NCBI RefSeq assembly: GCF_000377665.1
Contig: NZ_KB898654.1
Coordinates: forward strand, 149,171-213,170
Length of the DNA stretch: 64,000 nucleotides
Reading direction: 5' to 3'
From: Vreelandella zhanjiangensis DSM 21076
GTDB lineage: Bacteria > Pseudomonadota > Gammaproteobacteria > Pseudomonadales > Halomonadaceae
Shown here piece after piece: positions 7,424-16,623 of this stretch (position 1 is the first letter of the stretch; every line of letters begins with the position of its first letter). The position numbers and the translations under genes are program-made. The notes beneath the pieces were generated by a model. It was not told where the DNA came from, made no database searches, and saw only the letters and a list, made by a program, of their open reading frames with translations.

Positions 7424-8803
7424 ATGGATGGTTGGACTCAAACGATGTCCGCAGGACCGCTGCTAGGCATTGCAGCCGTAGCAGTGTTGGCCCTTTTGAT
7501 ATTGATCATCAGATTTAAGATGCATGCTTTTCTGGCCCTGATGCTAGTGAGTTTATTGACGGCGCTAGCCACCCAGATTCCGGTCAACGCCATTGTTCCG
7601 ACGATGGTGAATAGCTTTGGAGGAACGCTAGGCGCGGTTGCTCTATTGGTTGGACTAGGCGCCATGCTGGGCAAGCTGGTGGAGCAATCGGGGGGCGCCA
7701 AAGCCCTCGCCGATAAAATGATCGACCTGTTCGGTGAGAAACGCGCGCCTTTTGCCTTGGGCATTACCTCACTGTTGATGGGTTTTCCGATCTTTTTTGA
7801 TGCGGGCTTGATCGTTATGCTCCCCATCATCTTTGCCGTGTCACGCCGTCTGGGTGGCCCTGTCCTGCTTTACGCCATGCCCGCCGCTGCGGCGTTCTCG
7901 GTTATGCACGTATTTCTGCCGCCTCACCCAGGCCCTGTTACCGCATCAGAACTTTATAATGCGAACCTGGGATTGCTACTGCTTGCCGGTGTGGTGATTG
8001 CGTTTCCACTCTGGTGGATATCAGGCTATATGTGGGGGAAAATCGTCGCTAAGCGCTACCCCTTCCCTCTCGCTGGCTCGCTGTTCGGTGAAGTAAGCGA
8101 TGACAGCGTTACCAACCCGCCTTCGGTCAGCGTGGTTATCAGCATGCTGTTGCTGCCGCTTGTGCTGATTTTCATGAATACCGGCTTAGACTTCCTACGC
8201 TCAATGGGTGTTGTCGATAGCGACGCGCTATGGTTCCAGTTGCTCTCAGCGGTCGGTAACACACCGGTGGCGCTGCTTATTTCAACGCTAGTGGCCATGC
8301 TAGTACTAGGTCGTCGTCAGGGTATCGGGGGCAGCGCGTTGGAAAAAGTGCTGGACTCTTCCTTAGGCCCGATTTGCTCGGTAGTACTGATTACCGGCGC
8401 CGGCGGCATGTTCGGTGGCGTGCTTCGAGCGTCAGGCATTGGCGACGCCTTATCTAACTCCCTCAGCGATATTGGTCTTCCGATCATTCTGGCAGCTTAC
8501 GTGATTGCCGTGATTATGCGCCTGGCTCAGGGTTCGGCTACCGTGGCGTTGGTAACCGCTGCCGGACTCATGGCGCCCGCCGTGATTGGCGGTGATTTTA
8601 CCTCCATGCAGGTAGTGGCGATTACCCTGGCAACGGCAGCGGGCTCTGTCTTTGCGGGGCATGTCAACGACTCTGGGTTCTGGCTGGTTGGCCGCCTCCT
8701 GGGTATGGACGTCAAGACGACACTCAAGACCTGGACAGTTCAGCAAGCGCTTGAATCCGTTGTCGGCTTTATATTCGCATACATTATTTTCATGCTGTTT
8801 TAG
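7424..8803 (+). CDS. gntP: GntP-family gluconate:H+ symporter
   Basis: A 459-residue inner-membrane carrier (family about 440-460) with roughly 12-14 hydrophobic segments. Family signatures include LVGLGAMLGKLVEQSGGA, FALGITSLLMGFPIFFDAGLIVMLPI, FLPPHPGPVTA, ITGAGGMFGGVLRASGIG and LRLAQGSATVALVTAAG-like MRLAQGSATVAL. It imports gluconate or a related sugar acid such as L-idonate or 5-ketogluconate with protons. It heads an operon with idnO (ATG 10 bp after its stop) and idnD. The operator at 7372-7396 indicates sugar-acid induction. The exact substrate among gluconate and idonate cannot be settled. Confidence 0.92.
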   Translation: MDGWTQTMSAGPLLGIAAVAVLALLILIIRFKMHAFLALMLVSLLTALATQIPVNAIVPTMVNSFGGTLGAVALLVGLGAMLGKLVEQSGGAKALADKMIDLFGEKRAPFALGITSLLMGFPIFFDAGLIVMLPIIFAVSRRLGGPVLLYAMPAAAAFSVMHVFLPPHPGPVTASELYNANLGLLLLAGVVIAFPLWWISGYMWGKIVAKRYPFPLAGSLFGEVSDDSVTNPPSVSVVISMLLLPLVLIFMNTGLDFLRSMGVVDSDALWFQLLSAVGNTPVALLISTLVAMLVLGRRQGIGGSALEKVLDSSLGPICSVVLITGAGGMFGGVLRASGIGDALSNSLSDIGLPIILAAYVIAVIMRLAQGSATVALVTAAGLMAPAVIGGDFTSMQVVAITLATAAGSVFAGHVNDSGFWLVGRLLGMDVKTTLKTWTVQQALESVVGFIFAYIIFMLF

Positions 8804-8812
8804 GTGAACACG

Positions 8813-9583
8813 ATGACCAAAGCACTTTTCGATATTAGCAACCGTTTAGCACTAATAACCGGGTCCTCAAGGGGCCTGGGCAATGCGCTTGCCAGGGGGC
8901 TTGCTTCACAAGGAACTCGCGTCATTTTGCACGGCCGAGATCTAGACCGCGTGAAGGAGGAAGCCCACAACATCGCTAAGGAGACAGGCGCCAGCGTTGA
9001 AGCCGTCAGCTTCGATGTCACTGATGCCCAGGCGACCCAGCAAGCCGTGGAAGCCCTTATCGATCAATTCGGCGTTCCGGATATCTTGGTCAATAATGCA
9101 GGGCTTCAACGCCGAGCGCCGTTCAACGAATACGCGATACACGATTGGGATGCACTCATCGCCACTAATCTGTCGAGCCTGTTTTACGTATCCCGTGCCT
9201 TGACTCCCGCCATGAGTAAACGTGGCTCAGGTAAAGTCATCAACATCGGCTCGGTACAGTCCAAGCTTGCCCGCGAAACCATTGCCCCTTATTCAGCAAC
9301 CAAAGGCGGCGTTGTGCTACTCACACAGGGTATGGCTGCCGATTTGGCGCGCTTCAACATTCAAGTCAACTGCATTTCGCCCGGTTACTTCAAAACCGAA
9401 ATGAACACCGCGTTATGGCAAGACCCAAGCTTCAATCAGTGGGTGGAAAAACGCACTCCTGCACAACGCTGGGGGCATTTCGATGAGCTGGTGGGCACGC
9501 TGGTCTATCTGTGCTCGGATGCTTCGAGCTTCGTGTCCGGACAAAATATTTTTGTTGATGGCGGCATGACCTCGGTGGTTTAA
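8813..9583 (+). CDS. idnO: Gluconate 5-dehydrogenase (SDR, IdnO type)
   Basis: A 256-residue short-chain dehydrogenase that interconverts 5-keto-D-gluconate and D-gluconate with NAD(P)H. The nucleotide-binding TGSSRGLG (16-23), NNAG (94-97), and the catalytic Ser147 with Tyr160-x3-Lys164 (PYSATK) are all present, followed by the PG motif ISPGYFKTEMN typical of gluconate 5-dehydrogenases. The ATG at 8813 is preferred (AGGTG 7 bp upstream, overlapping the gntP stop) over a GTG at 8804. Together with idnD it completes the L-idonate to gluconate route. No gluconate kinase is in the window. Confidence 0.9.
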   Translation: MTKALFDISNRLALITGSSRGLGNALARGLASQGTRVILHGRDLDRVKEEAHNIAKETGASVEAVSFDVTDAQATQQAVEALIDQFGVPDILVNNAGLQRRAPFNEYAIHDWDALIATNLSSLFYVSRALTPAMSKRGSGKVINIGSVQSKLARETIAPYSATKGGVVLLTQGMAADLARFNIQVNCISPGYFKTEMNTALWQDPSFNQWVEKRTPAQRWGHFDELVGTLVYLCSDASSFVSGQNIFVDGGMTSVV

Positions 9584-9615
9584 CCTCCGAGAACCGCCCT
9601 TTGGGATGAAACGCC

Positions 9616-10626
9616 ATGCAAGCATTAGTTATTCACGGCAAGCAGGATCTGCGCGAAGAGAGTCTCTCCCTTCCCGAGCTAGCAGCGGGAAAAGTTCGGC
9701 TGCGCATGGCCTTTGGCGGCATTTGCGGCTCGGACCTGCACTATTATCATGAAGGGGCCAACGGCGCTTTTATCGTGCGCGAACCGCTGATCCCTGGCCA
9801 CGAGATGGCAGGCTTAGTCGAGGAAGACCCGAGCGGCAAACTGGCCCCAGGAACACCGGTGACCCTGCACCCCGCCACCTTTGGAAAAAGCCAGCCAGGC
9901 ATTGAGGGCAAGCCGCACTTGTGGCCGGAAGGCGCCTACCTGGGCTCTGCCTCTACCTGGCCGCATACCCAAGGCGGCATGAGTGAGTATCTGGATGTGG
10001 ATCCCGGTATGGTACGGGTTCTGCCTTCCTCTCTTCCGCTCAAGCGCGCCGCCCTGGCCGAACCGCTGGCGGTTGGCCTGCACGGCATTGAAGTGGCTGG
10101 CGGTGTCGAGAAGCAGCGGGTGCTGGTTTGCGGCGCAGGCCCCATCGGGCTGCTGGCAGCGGCAGCGGCGCTAGCCAAGGGCGCTTTAGAGGTGAGCATT
10201 ACCGATGTGCTGGAAGGCCCGCTTTCTCGGGCGCGCGCGCTTGGCGTGCAGCGCACTTACCGTATCGGCGAAGATGAGGTTCCCCAAGAAGCATTCGACG
10301 TGGTGCTGGAGTGTACCGGCGTACCGGCCTCCATCAACGGCGCGATCCTGGCGGTTCGCCGTGCCGGCGTTATTGCCCAGATTGGCATGATGCCCGCTAC
10401 CCCGCAGCCGCTTGCTCTGGCACCGCTGATTGCCAAGGAAGTTCAGCTACGCGGCTGCTTCCGCTTTCATGATGAAATCGATGACGCGATTGCGCTGCTG
10501 GCCGCCGATGCACGCTTTGATGATGTCATCACTCACGTGCTGCCCGCCGCTGATGCCCAGAACGCCTTTGCCATCGCCAAGGATTCTGAAATCTCCGGCA
10601 AGGTGCTGATCGAACTCTGGCCGTAA
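9616..10626 (+). CDS. idnD: L-idonate 5-dehydrogenase (zinc MDR, IdnD type)
   Basis: A 336-residue medium-chain dehydrogenase oxidising L-idonate to 5-ketogluconate. Catalytic zinc ligands are Cys37 (GGICGSDLHYY) and His61-Glu62 (PGHE); the Rossmann motif is VCGAGPIGLLAA near 170. The family normally has a four-cysteine structural zinc lobe around residues 90-115. Here that stretch (LHPATFGKSQPGIEGKPHLWPEGAYLG, quoted in parts: LHPATFGKS and PHLWPEGAYLG) has no cysteine, so the structural zinc site is absent. It is the last gene of the operon, followed by a terminator. Confidence 0.87.
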   Translation: MQALVIHGKQDLREESLSLPELAAGKVRLRMAFGGICGSDLHYYHEGANGAFIVREPLIPGHEMAGLVEEDPSGKLAPGTPVTLHPATFGKSQPGIEGKPHLWPEGAYLGSASTWPHTQGGMSEYLDVDPGMVRVLPSSLPLKRAALAEPLAVGLHGIEVAGGVEKQRVLVCGAGPIGLLAAAAALAKGALEVSITDVLEGPLSRARALGVQRTYRIGEDEVPQEAFDVVLECTGVPASINGAILAVRRAGVIAQIGMMPATPQPLALAPLIAKEVQLRGCFRFHDEIDDAIALLAADARFDDVITHVLPAADAQNAFAIAKDSEISGKVLIELWP

Positions 10627-10647
10627 CGTTCCAGAGCACATAATAGA

Positions 10648-10674
10648 AGAAGCGGGCCATGGCCCGCTTCTTTT
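10648..10674 (+). terminator. Intrinsic terminator after idnD
   Basis: A perfect 24-bp palindrome (10648-10671) built on GAAGCGGGCC/GGCCCGCTTC followed by TTTT. It lies between convergent idnD (ends 10626) and the enoyl-CoA hydratase gene (ends 10689) and could act in both directions, with the A-rich side giving a shorter T-run on the minus strand. Confidence 0.88.
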
Positions 10675-10688
10675 GGTTAATACTGCAC

Positions 10689-11462
10689 TTAAAAGTTGGG
10701 TTTGCGCTTCTCGACAAAGGCTGCCATGCCCTCTTTCTGCTCTTCACCGGCGAAGCAGAACGCAAACAGGCTGGTTTCGAGCGCCAGTGCGCTGTCGAGA
10801 TCCTGATCCATGCCGTCGTGTACGGCCTGCTTGGCGCCGCGTACCGACTGCGGGCCGTTGCCTTTAAGCTGCTTGGTGAGTTCTTCGACGTAGCTTTCAA
10901 GCTCAGCCTGGGGCATTACCCGGTTCACCAGGCCGATACGCAGCGCTTCCTGCGCGTCGATCTTGCGTCCGGTGGTGACCAGATCAATGGCCATGGCCGG
11001 GCCAACACGGCGCGGCAAGCGCTGTGTGCCGCCAAAACCAGGGATCACGCCCAGCAATACTTCCGGCTGGCCAAATACGGCGTTATCGCTCGCTACCGCC
11101 CAGTCGCAGGCCAATGCCAGTTCGCAGCCGCCGCCAAGGCAAAACCCGTTCACCAGCGCGACCACCGGCACTGGCAAGGTTTCCAAACGTTTGATGGTGC
11201 GCAGCGCCTGGCTTGCAAACGCGCGGGCCTCTTCGGGCGTTTTATCGCGCATTTCGGTGATATCAGCACCAGCGACAAAGGACTTCTCGCCCGCGCCGGT
11301 AATCAGCACCGCGCGCAGATTGGGCTGGGCTTCAAGCTCAACCAGATGGGACTCCAACGCGGCAAGCACATCGCTATTCAGGGCGTTCAGTGCCTTCGGG
11401 CGGTTAATGGTGAGACGTACCACGCCGTCGTTGTCGACCTTCTCAATCACTGCTTCGCTCAT
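10689..11462 (-). CDS. Enoyl-CoA hydratase/isomerase (crotonase family)
   Basis: A 257-residue single-domain crotonase (usual length). It hydrates trans-2-enoyl-CoA. The oxyanion-hole segments FVAGADITEM and FCLGGGCELALACD are present, and both catalytic glutamates occur: in GGGCELA and in FGQPEVLLGVIPGFGGTQRLPR. The C-terminal helices end FAGEEQKEGMAAFVEKRKPNF, typical of FadB1/EchA8-type proteins. It lies on the same strand as the acyl-CoA synthetase and the acyl-CoA dehydrogenase that follow at higher coordinates, so the three may act in one beta-oxidation-like route. Confidence 0.93.
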   Translation of the reverse strand: MSEAVIEKVDNDGVVRLTINRPKALNALNSDVLAALESHLVELEAQPNLRAVLITGAGEKSFVAGADITEMRDKTPEEARAFASQALRTIKRLETLPVPVVALVNGFCLGGGCELALACDWAVASDNAVFGQPEVLLGVIPGFGGTQRLPRRVGPAMAIDLVTTGRKIDAQEALRIGLVNRVMPQAELESYVEELTKQLKGNGPQSVRGAKQAVHDGMDQDLDSALALETSLFAFCFAGEEQKEGMAAFVEKRKPNF

Positions 11463-11560
11463 ATTGGCTCCTTCATTGTTATTGCGGCGCTAACTGGCCT
11501 GCCTTCCAACCCTAGCTAACGCTTGGTTGGGAGGCAATCACTTCTTCTATCGCCGTGTCT

Positions 11561-13189
11561 TTAATGCTGTTTTGCCTCTTCGCGCAGAACAAACTTTTGT
11601 ATCTTGCCCGTCGAGGTTTTGGGCAACTCGCTGAAAACTACCGTTTTGGGCACCTTGAAGCCGGCTAACCGCTCACGGCAATGCGCAATAATGTCCGCTT
11701 CGCTAATCTCGCCATAGCCGATTTTTAGTTTTACAAACGCGCAGGGCGTCTCTCCCCACTTGTCATCCGGCTTGGCGACGACGGCGGCTTCTTCTACCGC
11801 CGGGTGGCTGTAAATAGCGTTTTCCACCTCGATAGTGGAAATGTTTTCACCACCCGAAATAATGATGTCCTTGGAGCGGTCTTTAATTTCGATATAGCCA
11901 TCTGCATGCCATACGGCCAAATCACCTGTGTGGTACCAGCCGCCCTCTAACGCCTGCTGCGTGGCCTTTGGATTTTTTAGATAGCCTTTCATCACGTTGT
12001 TGCCGCGCATCATGATTTCGCCGATGGTTTCACCATCTTTGGGCACGGGCTCCAGACTGACCGGATCGGCAACACACAGCGCTTCCAGCATATGGTAGCG
12101 CACGCCCTGCCGCGATTTGATCGTGGCGCGCTCAGCCAGGGGTAGCTCATTCCAGGCCTCACGCCAGGCGCATACCGTTACCGGCCCATACACTTCGGTT
12201 AACCCATACACGTGGGTCACTTCGATTCCCAATGTCTCGATACCCGCAATCACCGAGGCTGGCGGTGCGGCTCCCGCCGTGGTCACTTTTACCGGGTGGT
12301 CGAATTCGCGCTTATCTTCAGCGGGCAGGTTAACCAAGCCGTTAAGAATAATCGGTGCGCCGCTAAAGTGGCTGACGCGCTCATCGGCAATCAGCTGCAT
12401 CACCTTTTTAGGCTCTACTTTACGCAGGCAAACATTGACCCCGGCGTTGGCGGCAATCGTCCAGGGAAAGCACCAGCCGTTGCAGTGAAACATCGGCAGC
12501 GTCCACAGGTAGATGGGATGATGCGGCATCGCCCACTCCATCACGTTACTGACAGCGTTCAGATAGGCGCCGCGGTGGTGATAAACCACACCTTTAGGCT
12601 TACCGGTAGTGCCGGAGGTGTAGTTAAGCGAGATAGCCTGCCACTCATTGTCCGGCAGCCGATAAGCGTAGTCGGGGTCGCCTTCGGCGAGCAGAGCTTC
12701 ATACTCAACGCCGCCAATGCCTTGGGCATCGCCCAGAAACTCCACGTCCGCGACATCGATGATCAATGGTTTGTGTTCAAGCATGGCGACCGCTGCCTGA
12801 ACCACCTCGGAAAATTCAGGGTCCACAAGAATGGCTTTGGCCTCGCCGTGGGCCAGCATATAGCTGATTGCTTCAGCGTCGAGACGAATATTTAAGGTAT
12901 TCAGCACACAGCCCGCCAGGGGCACGCCAAAGTGCGCTTCAAACATCGCAGGAATATTGGGCAGCATGGCGGCCACCGTCTGACCTGGCTGAAGTCCGCG
13001 CTGTTCAAGCGCTGATGCAAGCTGACGACAGCGTGCCCAGGTTTCAGCCCAGTTGCGACGGATCTGGCCATGTACGATAGCGGGATAGTCGGGGTAAATA
13101 GACGCCGTACGCTCCATAAACGTCAGCGGCGAGAGCGGTACATGGTTGGCGACGGTTTGGGGAAGATCCTGCTCGAAAATAGAAGACAT
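11561..13189 (-). CDS. Acyl-CoA synthetase (AMP-forming), AlkK/DmdB-like
   Basis: A 542-residue adenylate-forming ligase that activates a carboxylic acid to its CoA thioester with ATP. Visible motifs are the phosphate loop NYTSGTTGKPKGVVYHH, the aromatic GLTEVYGP, the hinge region HTGDLAVWHADGYIEIKDRSKDIIISGGENIS, and the catalytic lysine in KTSTGKIQKF. The N-terminus (VPLSPLTFMERTASIYPDYPAIVHG) and length match the medium-chain AlkK and methylmercaptopropionate-CoA ligase (DmdB) group. The substrate is not determined by sequence. A plausible terminator separates it from the upstream acyl-CoA dehydrogenase gene, so it may have its own promoter. Confidence 0.9.
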   Translation of the reverse strand: MSSIFEQDLPQTVANHVPLSPLTFMERTASIYPDYPAIVHGQIRRNWAETWARCRQLASALEQRGLQPGQTVAAMLPNIPAMFEAHFGVPLAGCVLNTLNIRLDAEAISYMLAHGEAKAILVDPEFSEVVQAAVAMLEHKPLIIDVADVEFLGDAQGIGGVEYEALLAEGDPDYAYRLPDNEWQAISLNYTSGTTGKPKGVVYHHRGAYLNAVSNVMEWAMPHHPIYLWTLPMFHCNGWCFPWTIAANAGVNVCLRKVEPKKVMQLIADERVSHFSGAPIILNGLVNLPAEDKREFDHPVKVTTAGAAPPASVIAGIETLGIEVTHVYGLTEVYGPVTVCAWREAWNELPLAERATIKSRQGVRYHMLEALCVADPVSLEPVPKDGETIGEIMMRGNNVMKGYLKNPKATQQALEGGWYHTGDLAVWHADGYIEIKDRSKDIIISGGENISTIEVENAIYSHPAVEEAAVVAKPDDKWGETPCAFVKLKIGYGEISEADIIAHCRERLAGFKVPKTVVFSELPKTSTGKIQKFVLREEAKQH

Positions 13190-13294
13190 ACAGCGCTCCT
13201 TGATTGGCGAAGTCTGCCCGTTGCGCCAGCGTGTTCGCCTGAATAGCGTTTGTTGTATTAAACCGTTTTATAGCTTGTTTTCATCGCCAGAAAC

Positions 13295-13322
13295 AGAGCC
13301 GCCGCCCAAGGGCGGCGGCTCT
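13295..13322 (-). terminator. Hairpin terminator after the acyl-CoA dehydrogenase gene
   Basis: A 13-bp GC-rich perfect stem (AGAGCCGCCGCCC with GGGCGGCGGCTCT) around a 2-nt centre, just beyond the stop at 13326 on the minus strand. It is followed on that strand by only a weak T-stretch (GTTTCT). Confidence 0.7.
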
Positions 13323-13325
13323 ATA

Positions 13326-15113
13326 TCAATCTACTTCAAAGTCGCTCAAGCACTGGATGCCCGCTTCGATCACGGCCCGCTGGGCACGCCCAACTGGAAG
13401 CCATTGCATAATCGCAAACTCGGCGCTGCGCATTTTGGCGGCATAGAAAGGGTCATCGCTGCCGTTGTTAAGCGCAGCCTGCGCGCTAAGTGCCGCCTGC
13501 CCCATCTGCCAGGCGCACAGCACGTGACCCGCCAGATTTAAAAACGGCGTTGCATAGCCTTGCACAGCATCCGGCCCACGGTCAGGATCTTTACCCTGTT
13601 CAAGTACCTGTAGCTGGGCGGCGCTTAAATCCTCAAGCCCGGCGGCTAACGCCTGCCCCAAGTGGCCAAGCGCCGGTTCGGCGTTAAGCTTCTCGACGGT
13701 TGCAGCCGCATCTTTTAACAGGCTGGCAAACGCTTCGCCGTTGTCACGCTGTAACTTGCGCCCGGCTAGATCCAGCGCCTGGATACCATTGGTGCCTTCA
13801 TAAATCGGTGCGATGCGGGCATCACGCAGCAGCTGCGCGGCGCCCGTTTCTTCGATATACCCCATGCCGCCATGCACCTGCACACCTAAGGAAGCGATCT
13901 CTACCGCCTGATCGGTCGAAAAGCTTTTCACTACCGGGATGAGTATGTCGACACGCGCCTGGGCCGTTTGACGCTCTGCTGGATTGCGCGCATGGCGGGC
14001 GATATCCAGTTGAGCGGCGCAGTAAAGTGCCAAGGCACGCAGAGCATCGGTGCGGGCGCGCATGGCAAGCAGCATACGCCGCACATCCAGATGCTCGCTG
14101 ATGGTACATTCCTGGCCGCCACGCGCGGCGGGCAGGCGGCCCTGCTGGCGCTCGCGGGCATAGGCAAACGCGTGCTGGCAGGCACGCTCAGCCACACCAA
14201 TCCCCTGAATACCGACTTTGTGGCGCGCCTCATTCATCATCGTGAACATGTGGTTCAGGCCGCGCCCTTCTTCACCCACCAGATACCCTATCGCGCCGCC
14301 CTGTTCGCCAAAACTTAAGGAGCAGGTGGGCGAGCCGTGGATACCCAGCTTGTGCTCAATAGCGGTACATATCACATCGTTACGCTCACCCAGGGAACCG
14401 TCGTCATTGACCAGGAATTTGGGCACCAGAAACAGCGAAATGCCTTTATTACCTTCAGGGGCATCGGGTTTGCGCGCCAGCACGAAGTGGATGATATTTT
14501 CAGCGGCGTCGTGCTCACCCCAGGTGATGTAAATTTTCTGGCCGCTTAATCGATAGTGATCGCCTTCGGGAACCGCTTTGGTACGTACTTTGGAAAGATC
14601 CGACCCCGCCTGGGGCTCGGTCAAGTTCATGGTACCGGTCCAGGTACCTTCAACAAGCTTAGGGAGGTAGGCCGCCTTTAATGCATCACTGCCGTGATGT
14701 GCCAGCGCTTCAATCGCACCCGCGGTCAGCATGGGGCAAAGGCCTAGCGCCATATTCGCGCCATGCAGCATTTCCTGCACGGCGCTGGCCACCACTTCAG
14801 GCAGATTTTGGCCACCTAACGCCTCGGATACGCCGATGCCGTTCCAGCCACCTTCCACATAGGCCTGGTAGGCAGCTGCAAAGCCCTCTGGCGTTGTTAC
14901 GCTGCCATCGCTTTGGCGTTTAGCGCCTTGGCGGTCGCCAATGGTATTTAGCGGCCCCCAAACGTCACCCGCCAGTTTTGCCGCTTCCTCAAGCACTGCC
15001 TCGACCAGGTCAGGCGAGGCATCTTCAAAGCCCGGTAAGCTAAGTGAACGGTGCGCCAAGAGCTCTTCGAGCACAAAGCGCAAATCGCGTATCGGCGCGG
15101 CATAGACATTCAT
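13326..15113 (-). CDS. Acyl-CoA dehydrogenase with C-terminal extension (AidB/DmdC-like class)
   Basis: A 595-residue flavoprotein, about 200 residues longer than ordinary acyl-CoA dehydrogenases. This is the length of the DmdC/PF12806-type class, with an extra helical C-terminal domain. It oxidises acyl-CoA to enoyl-CoA with FAD. FAD and substrate motifs include MNLTEPQAGSDLS, YLVGEEGRGLNHMFTMMNEARH, VHGGMGYIEETG, and the catalytic glutamate in IYEGTNGIQALDL. A perfect AAACAATTGTTT palindrome lies 38 bp upstream. With the ligase and hydratase it could form a short acyl-CoA oxidation route for fatty acids or methylmercaptopropionate. Confidence 0.9.
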   Translation of the reverse strand: MNVYAAPIRDLRFVLEELLAHRSLSLPGFEDASPDLVEAVLEEAAKLAGDVWGPLNTIGDRQGAKRQSDGSVTTPEGFAAAYQAYVEGGWNGIGVSEALGGQNLPEVVASAVQEMLHGANMALGLCPMLTAGAIEALAHHGSDALKAAYLPKLVEGTWTGTMNLTEPQAGSDLSKVRTKAVPEGDHYRLSGQKIYITWGEHDAAENIIHFVLARKPDAPEGNKGISLFLVPKFLVNDDGSLGERNDVICTAIEHKLGIHGSPTCSLSFGEQGGAIGYLVGEEGRGLNHMFTMMNEARHKVGIQGIGVAERACQHAFAYARERQQGRLPAARGGQECTISEHLDVRRMLLAMRARTDALRALALYCAAQLDIARHARNPAERQTAQARVDILIPVVKSFSTDQAVEIASLGVQVHGGMGYIEETGAAQLLRDARIAPIYEGTNGIQALDLAGRKLQRDNGEAFASLLKDAAATVEKLNAEPALGHLGQALAAGLEDLSAAQLQVLEQGKDPDRGPDAVQGYATPFLNLAGHVLCAWQMGQAALSAQAALNNGSDDPFYAAKMRSAEFAIMQWLPVGRAQRAVIEAGIQCLSDFEVD

Positions 15114-15150
15114 GGCAAACCTCGGGCTGAAAATTAAACAGAGTTTTCTT

Positions 15151-15162
15151 AAACAATTGTTT
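15151..15162. promoter_or_regulatory. Putative TetR-type operator upstream of the acyl-CoA dehydrogenase
   Basis: A perfect 12-bp palindrome AAACAATTGTTT flanked by CTT and GAAAG, 38 bp before the acyl-CoA dehydrogenase start. The CAAAC/GTTTG character recalls operators of PsrA/FadR-like regulators of fatty acid oxidation. No such regulator is encoded nearby, so the link is tentative. Confidence 0.4.
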
Positions 15163-15249
15163 GAAAGTATGCCTAGGATAGTAGTAATACTCGCCCAGAT
15201 ACCATTAGCCCAAGGTATCAGCCGCCTCCCACCTCGTTCTTATGCCTGA

Positions 15250-16623
15250 TTATTTACGCACTGCCGACTGTTCAACATCGTCGTAGAAGGTAATATGGCT
15301 CTCATCTTCTGCAGGTGGCCCAACCACCGGCTCAACGGCATCCACATCCCAGACAGCATCGGATAAATCTTCCAGATACTCATGCTCAAGCGCCCCTTGC
15401 ATCAATTCTTCGGTTACCACCAGCTCGGCCCCCGCAGCCGTCATGGGAGTAGTAGGTGTAAACGGTGCAACAGGTACCGGCGCTGGGCGTTTGTGCCGAC
15501 GCCAGGAGAAGAATATAACCAGGAACAGGCTTAGCGAGCCGAAGGCCCAGAACAGACCTGCATCGCCCATGGCGGTCATCACCGGTGAGATCAACAGCGG
15601 GCTGATGGTGGCCCCTATCGAGTTTATCAACAGCAGGCCCTGACTCATCCGTACCAGCGCGCCCGCCGGAGCACGGTCAGCGGCGTGGCTCACCGCAACC
15701 GGATAAAGCGCAAATACGCCACCGCCGAGCAGGAACAATAGCGCCCCCAGCACTAACGTGGAGAGCGGCAGCCAGAGCATTGCCGCCGAGATCAGCACGC
15801 AGAAACCGCTGATACCAATCAGCACCATCTGTCGGTCATGCCGATCCGACCAGCGGCCAATGGGGTATTGAAGCAGCATCGCGCCCATGATCACCACGGC
15901 CATCATCTGCCCCACCTGGCTTACGCTCATGCCGATGCGCTGCAAATATAGCGGCAGCAACGTATACGCAGCGGCAACCACCATGCCTGAGCCTAAGCTG
16001 CCCATCACACCCGTGGGTGTGAGCGTAATCAGGCGATGTGGAGGCAATGGCTCCGCATGCTCCATAATCGGTGATACGCGGGGAATCATGGCCATGGGTA
16101 GTACAGAGAGCGAAGCCAACAGGCCAATCACCATAAAGGGTGCAGTTACCCCCATGGCATTGGTCACGCCCAGTAACAGCTGGCCCACCACACCGGCGGC
16201 ATACAGCGAAATCATATACAGCGCAAGCAAACGACCGCGAACTTTCTGCTCCCCCGCCGTCAGCAACCAACTCTCAATAACTAAATAAACGCCTACCGTG
16301 GCCCAGCCGCCCACCAACCGCAGCGCAAACCATGCCCACGGGTCAAAGAACAAACCTTGCAGCAGCACCGTAACGGCAACTAGCGATGCAAAACTACCGT
16401 AAGCGCGGATATGGCCAATGCGCAGCAGCAAACGGTCATTAACCATGGCACCCAGCGCCAAGCCAATAAAATAGGCCGAAGAGACAATCCCGATAACCGT
16501 TGCGGACTCCCCGGCGGCATCCAGGCGTACGGTGATTAAGGTCGCTAAAAAACCATTGCCGATACCCAGAATAAACAGGCCTAACAGGGGCGCTAGCGCC
16601 ATGGCCAGTAGTTGCCGCGACAT
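15250..16623 (-). CDS. MFS transporter (YcaD-like)
   Basis: A 457-residue inner-membrane protein with about 12 transmembrane helices in two six-helix bundles. It has MFS features: GFLATLITVRLDAAGESATVIG in the first helix pair, GLALGAMVNDRLLLRIGHIR for the A-like loop, and QYPIGRWSDRHDRQ in the second half. The N-terminal sequence resembles the YcaD subgroup. A hydrophilic, acidic C-terminal tail of about 60 residues extends past the last helix. The substrate is unknown. It is a single gene. Confidence 0.85.
   Translation of the reverse strand: MSRQLLAMALAPLLGLFILGIGNGFLATLITVRLDAAGESATVIGIVSSAYFIGLALGAMVNDRLLLRIGHIRAYGSFASLVAVTVLLQGLFFDPWAWFALRLVGGWATVGVYLVIESWLLTAGEQKVRGRLLALYMISLYAAGVVGQLLLGVTNAMGVTAPFMVIGLLASLSVLPMAMIPRVSPIMEHAEPLPPHRLITLTPTGVMGSLGSGMVVAAAYTLLPLYLQRIGMSVSQVGQMMAVVIMGAMLLQYPIGRWSDRHDRQMVLIGISGFCVLISAAMLWLPLSTLVLGALLFLLGGGVFALYPVAVSHAADRAPAGALVRMSQGLLLINSIGATISPLLISPVMTAMGDAGLFWAFGSLSLFLVIFFSWRRHKRPAPVPVAPFTPTTPMTAAGAELVVTEELMQGALEHEYLEDLSDAVWDVDAVEPVVGPPAEDESHITFYDDVEQSAVRK

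Noticed and set aside
10659..11519. 286-residue plus-strand open frame
   Set aside because: It lies fully antisense to the enoyl-CoA hydratase gene and has no family features; it is a shadow frame of a codon-biased gene.
12212..12895. 227-residue plus-strand open frame
   Set aside because: Antisense to the acyl-CoA synthetase gene, with no recognisable domain or ribosome site.
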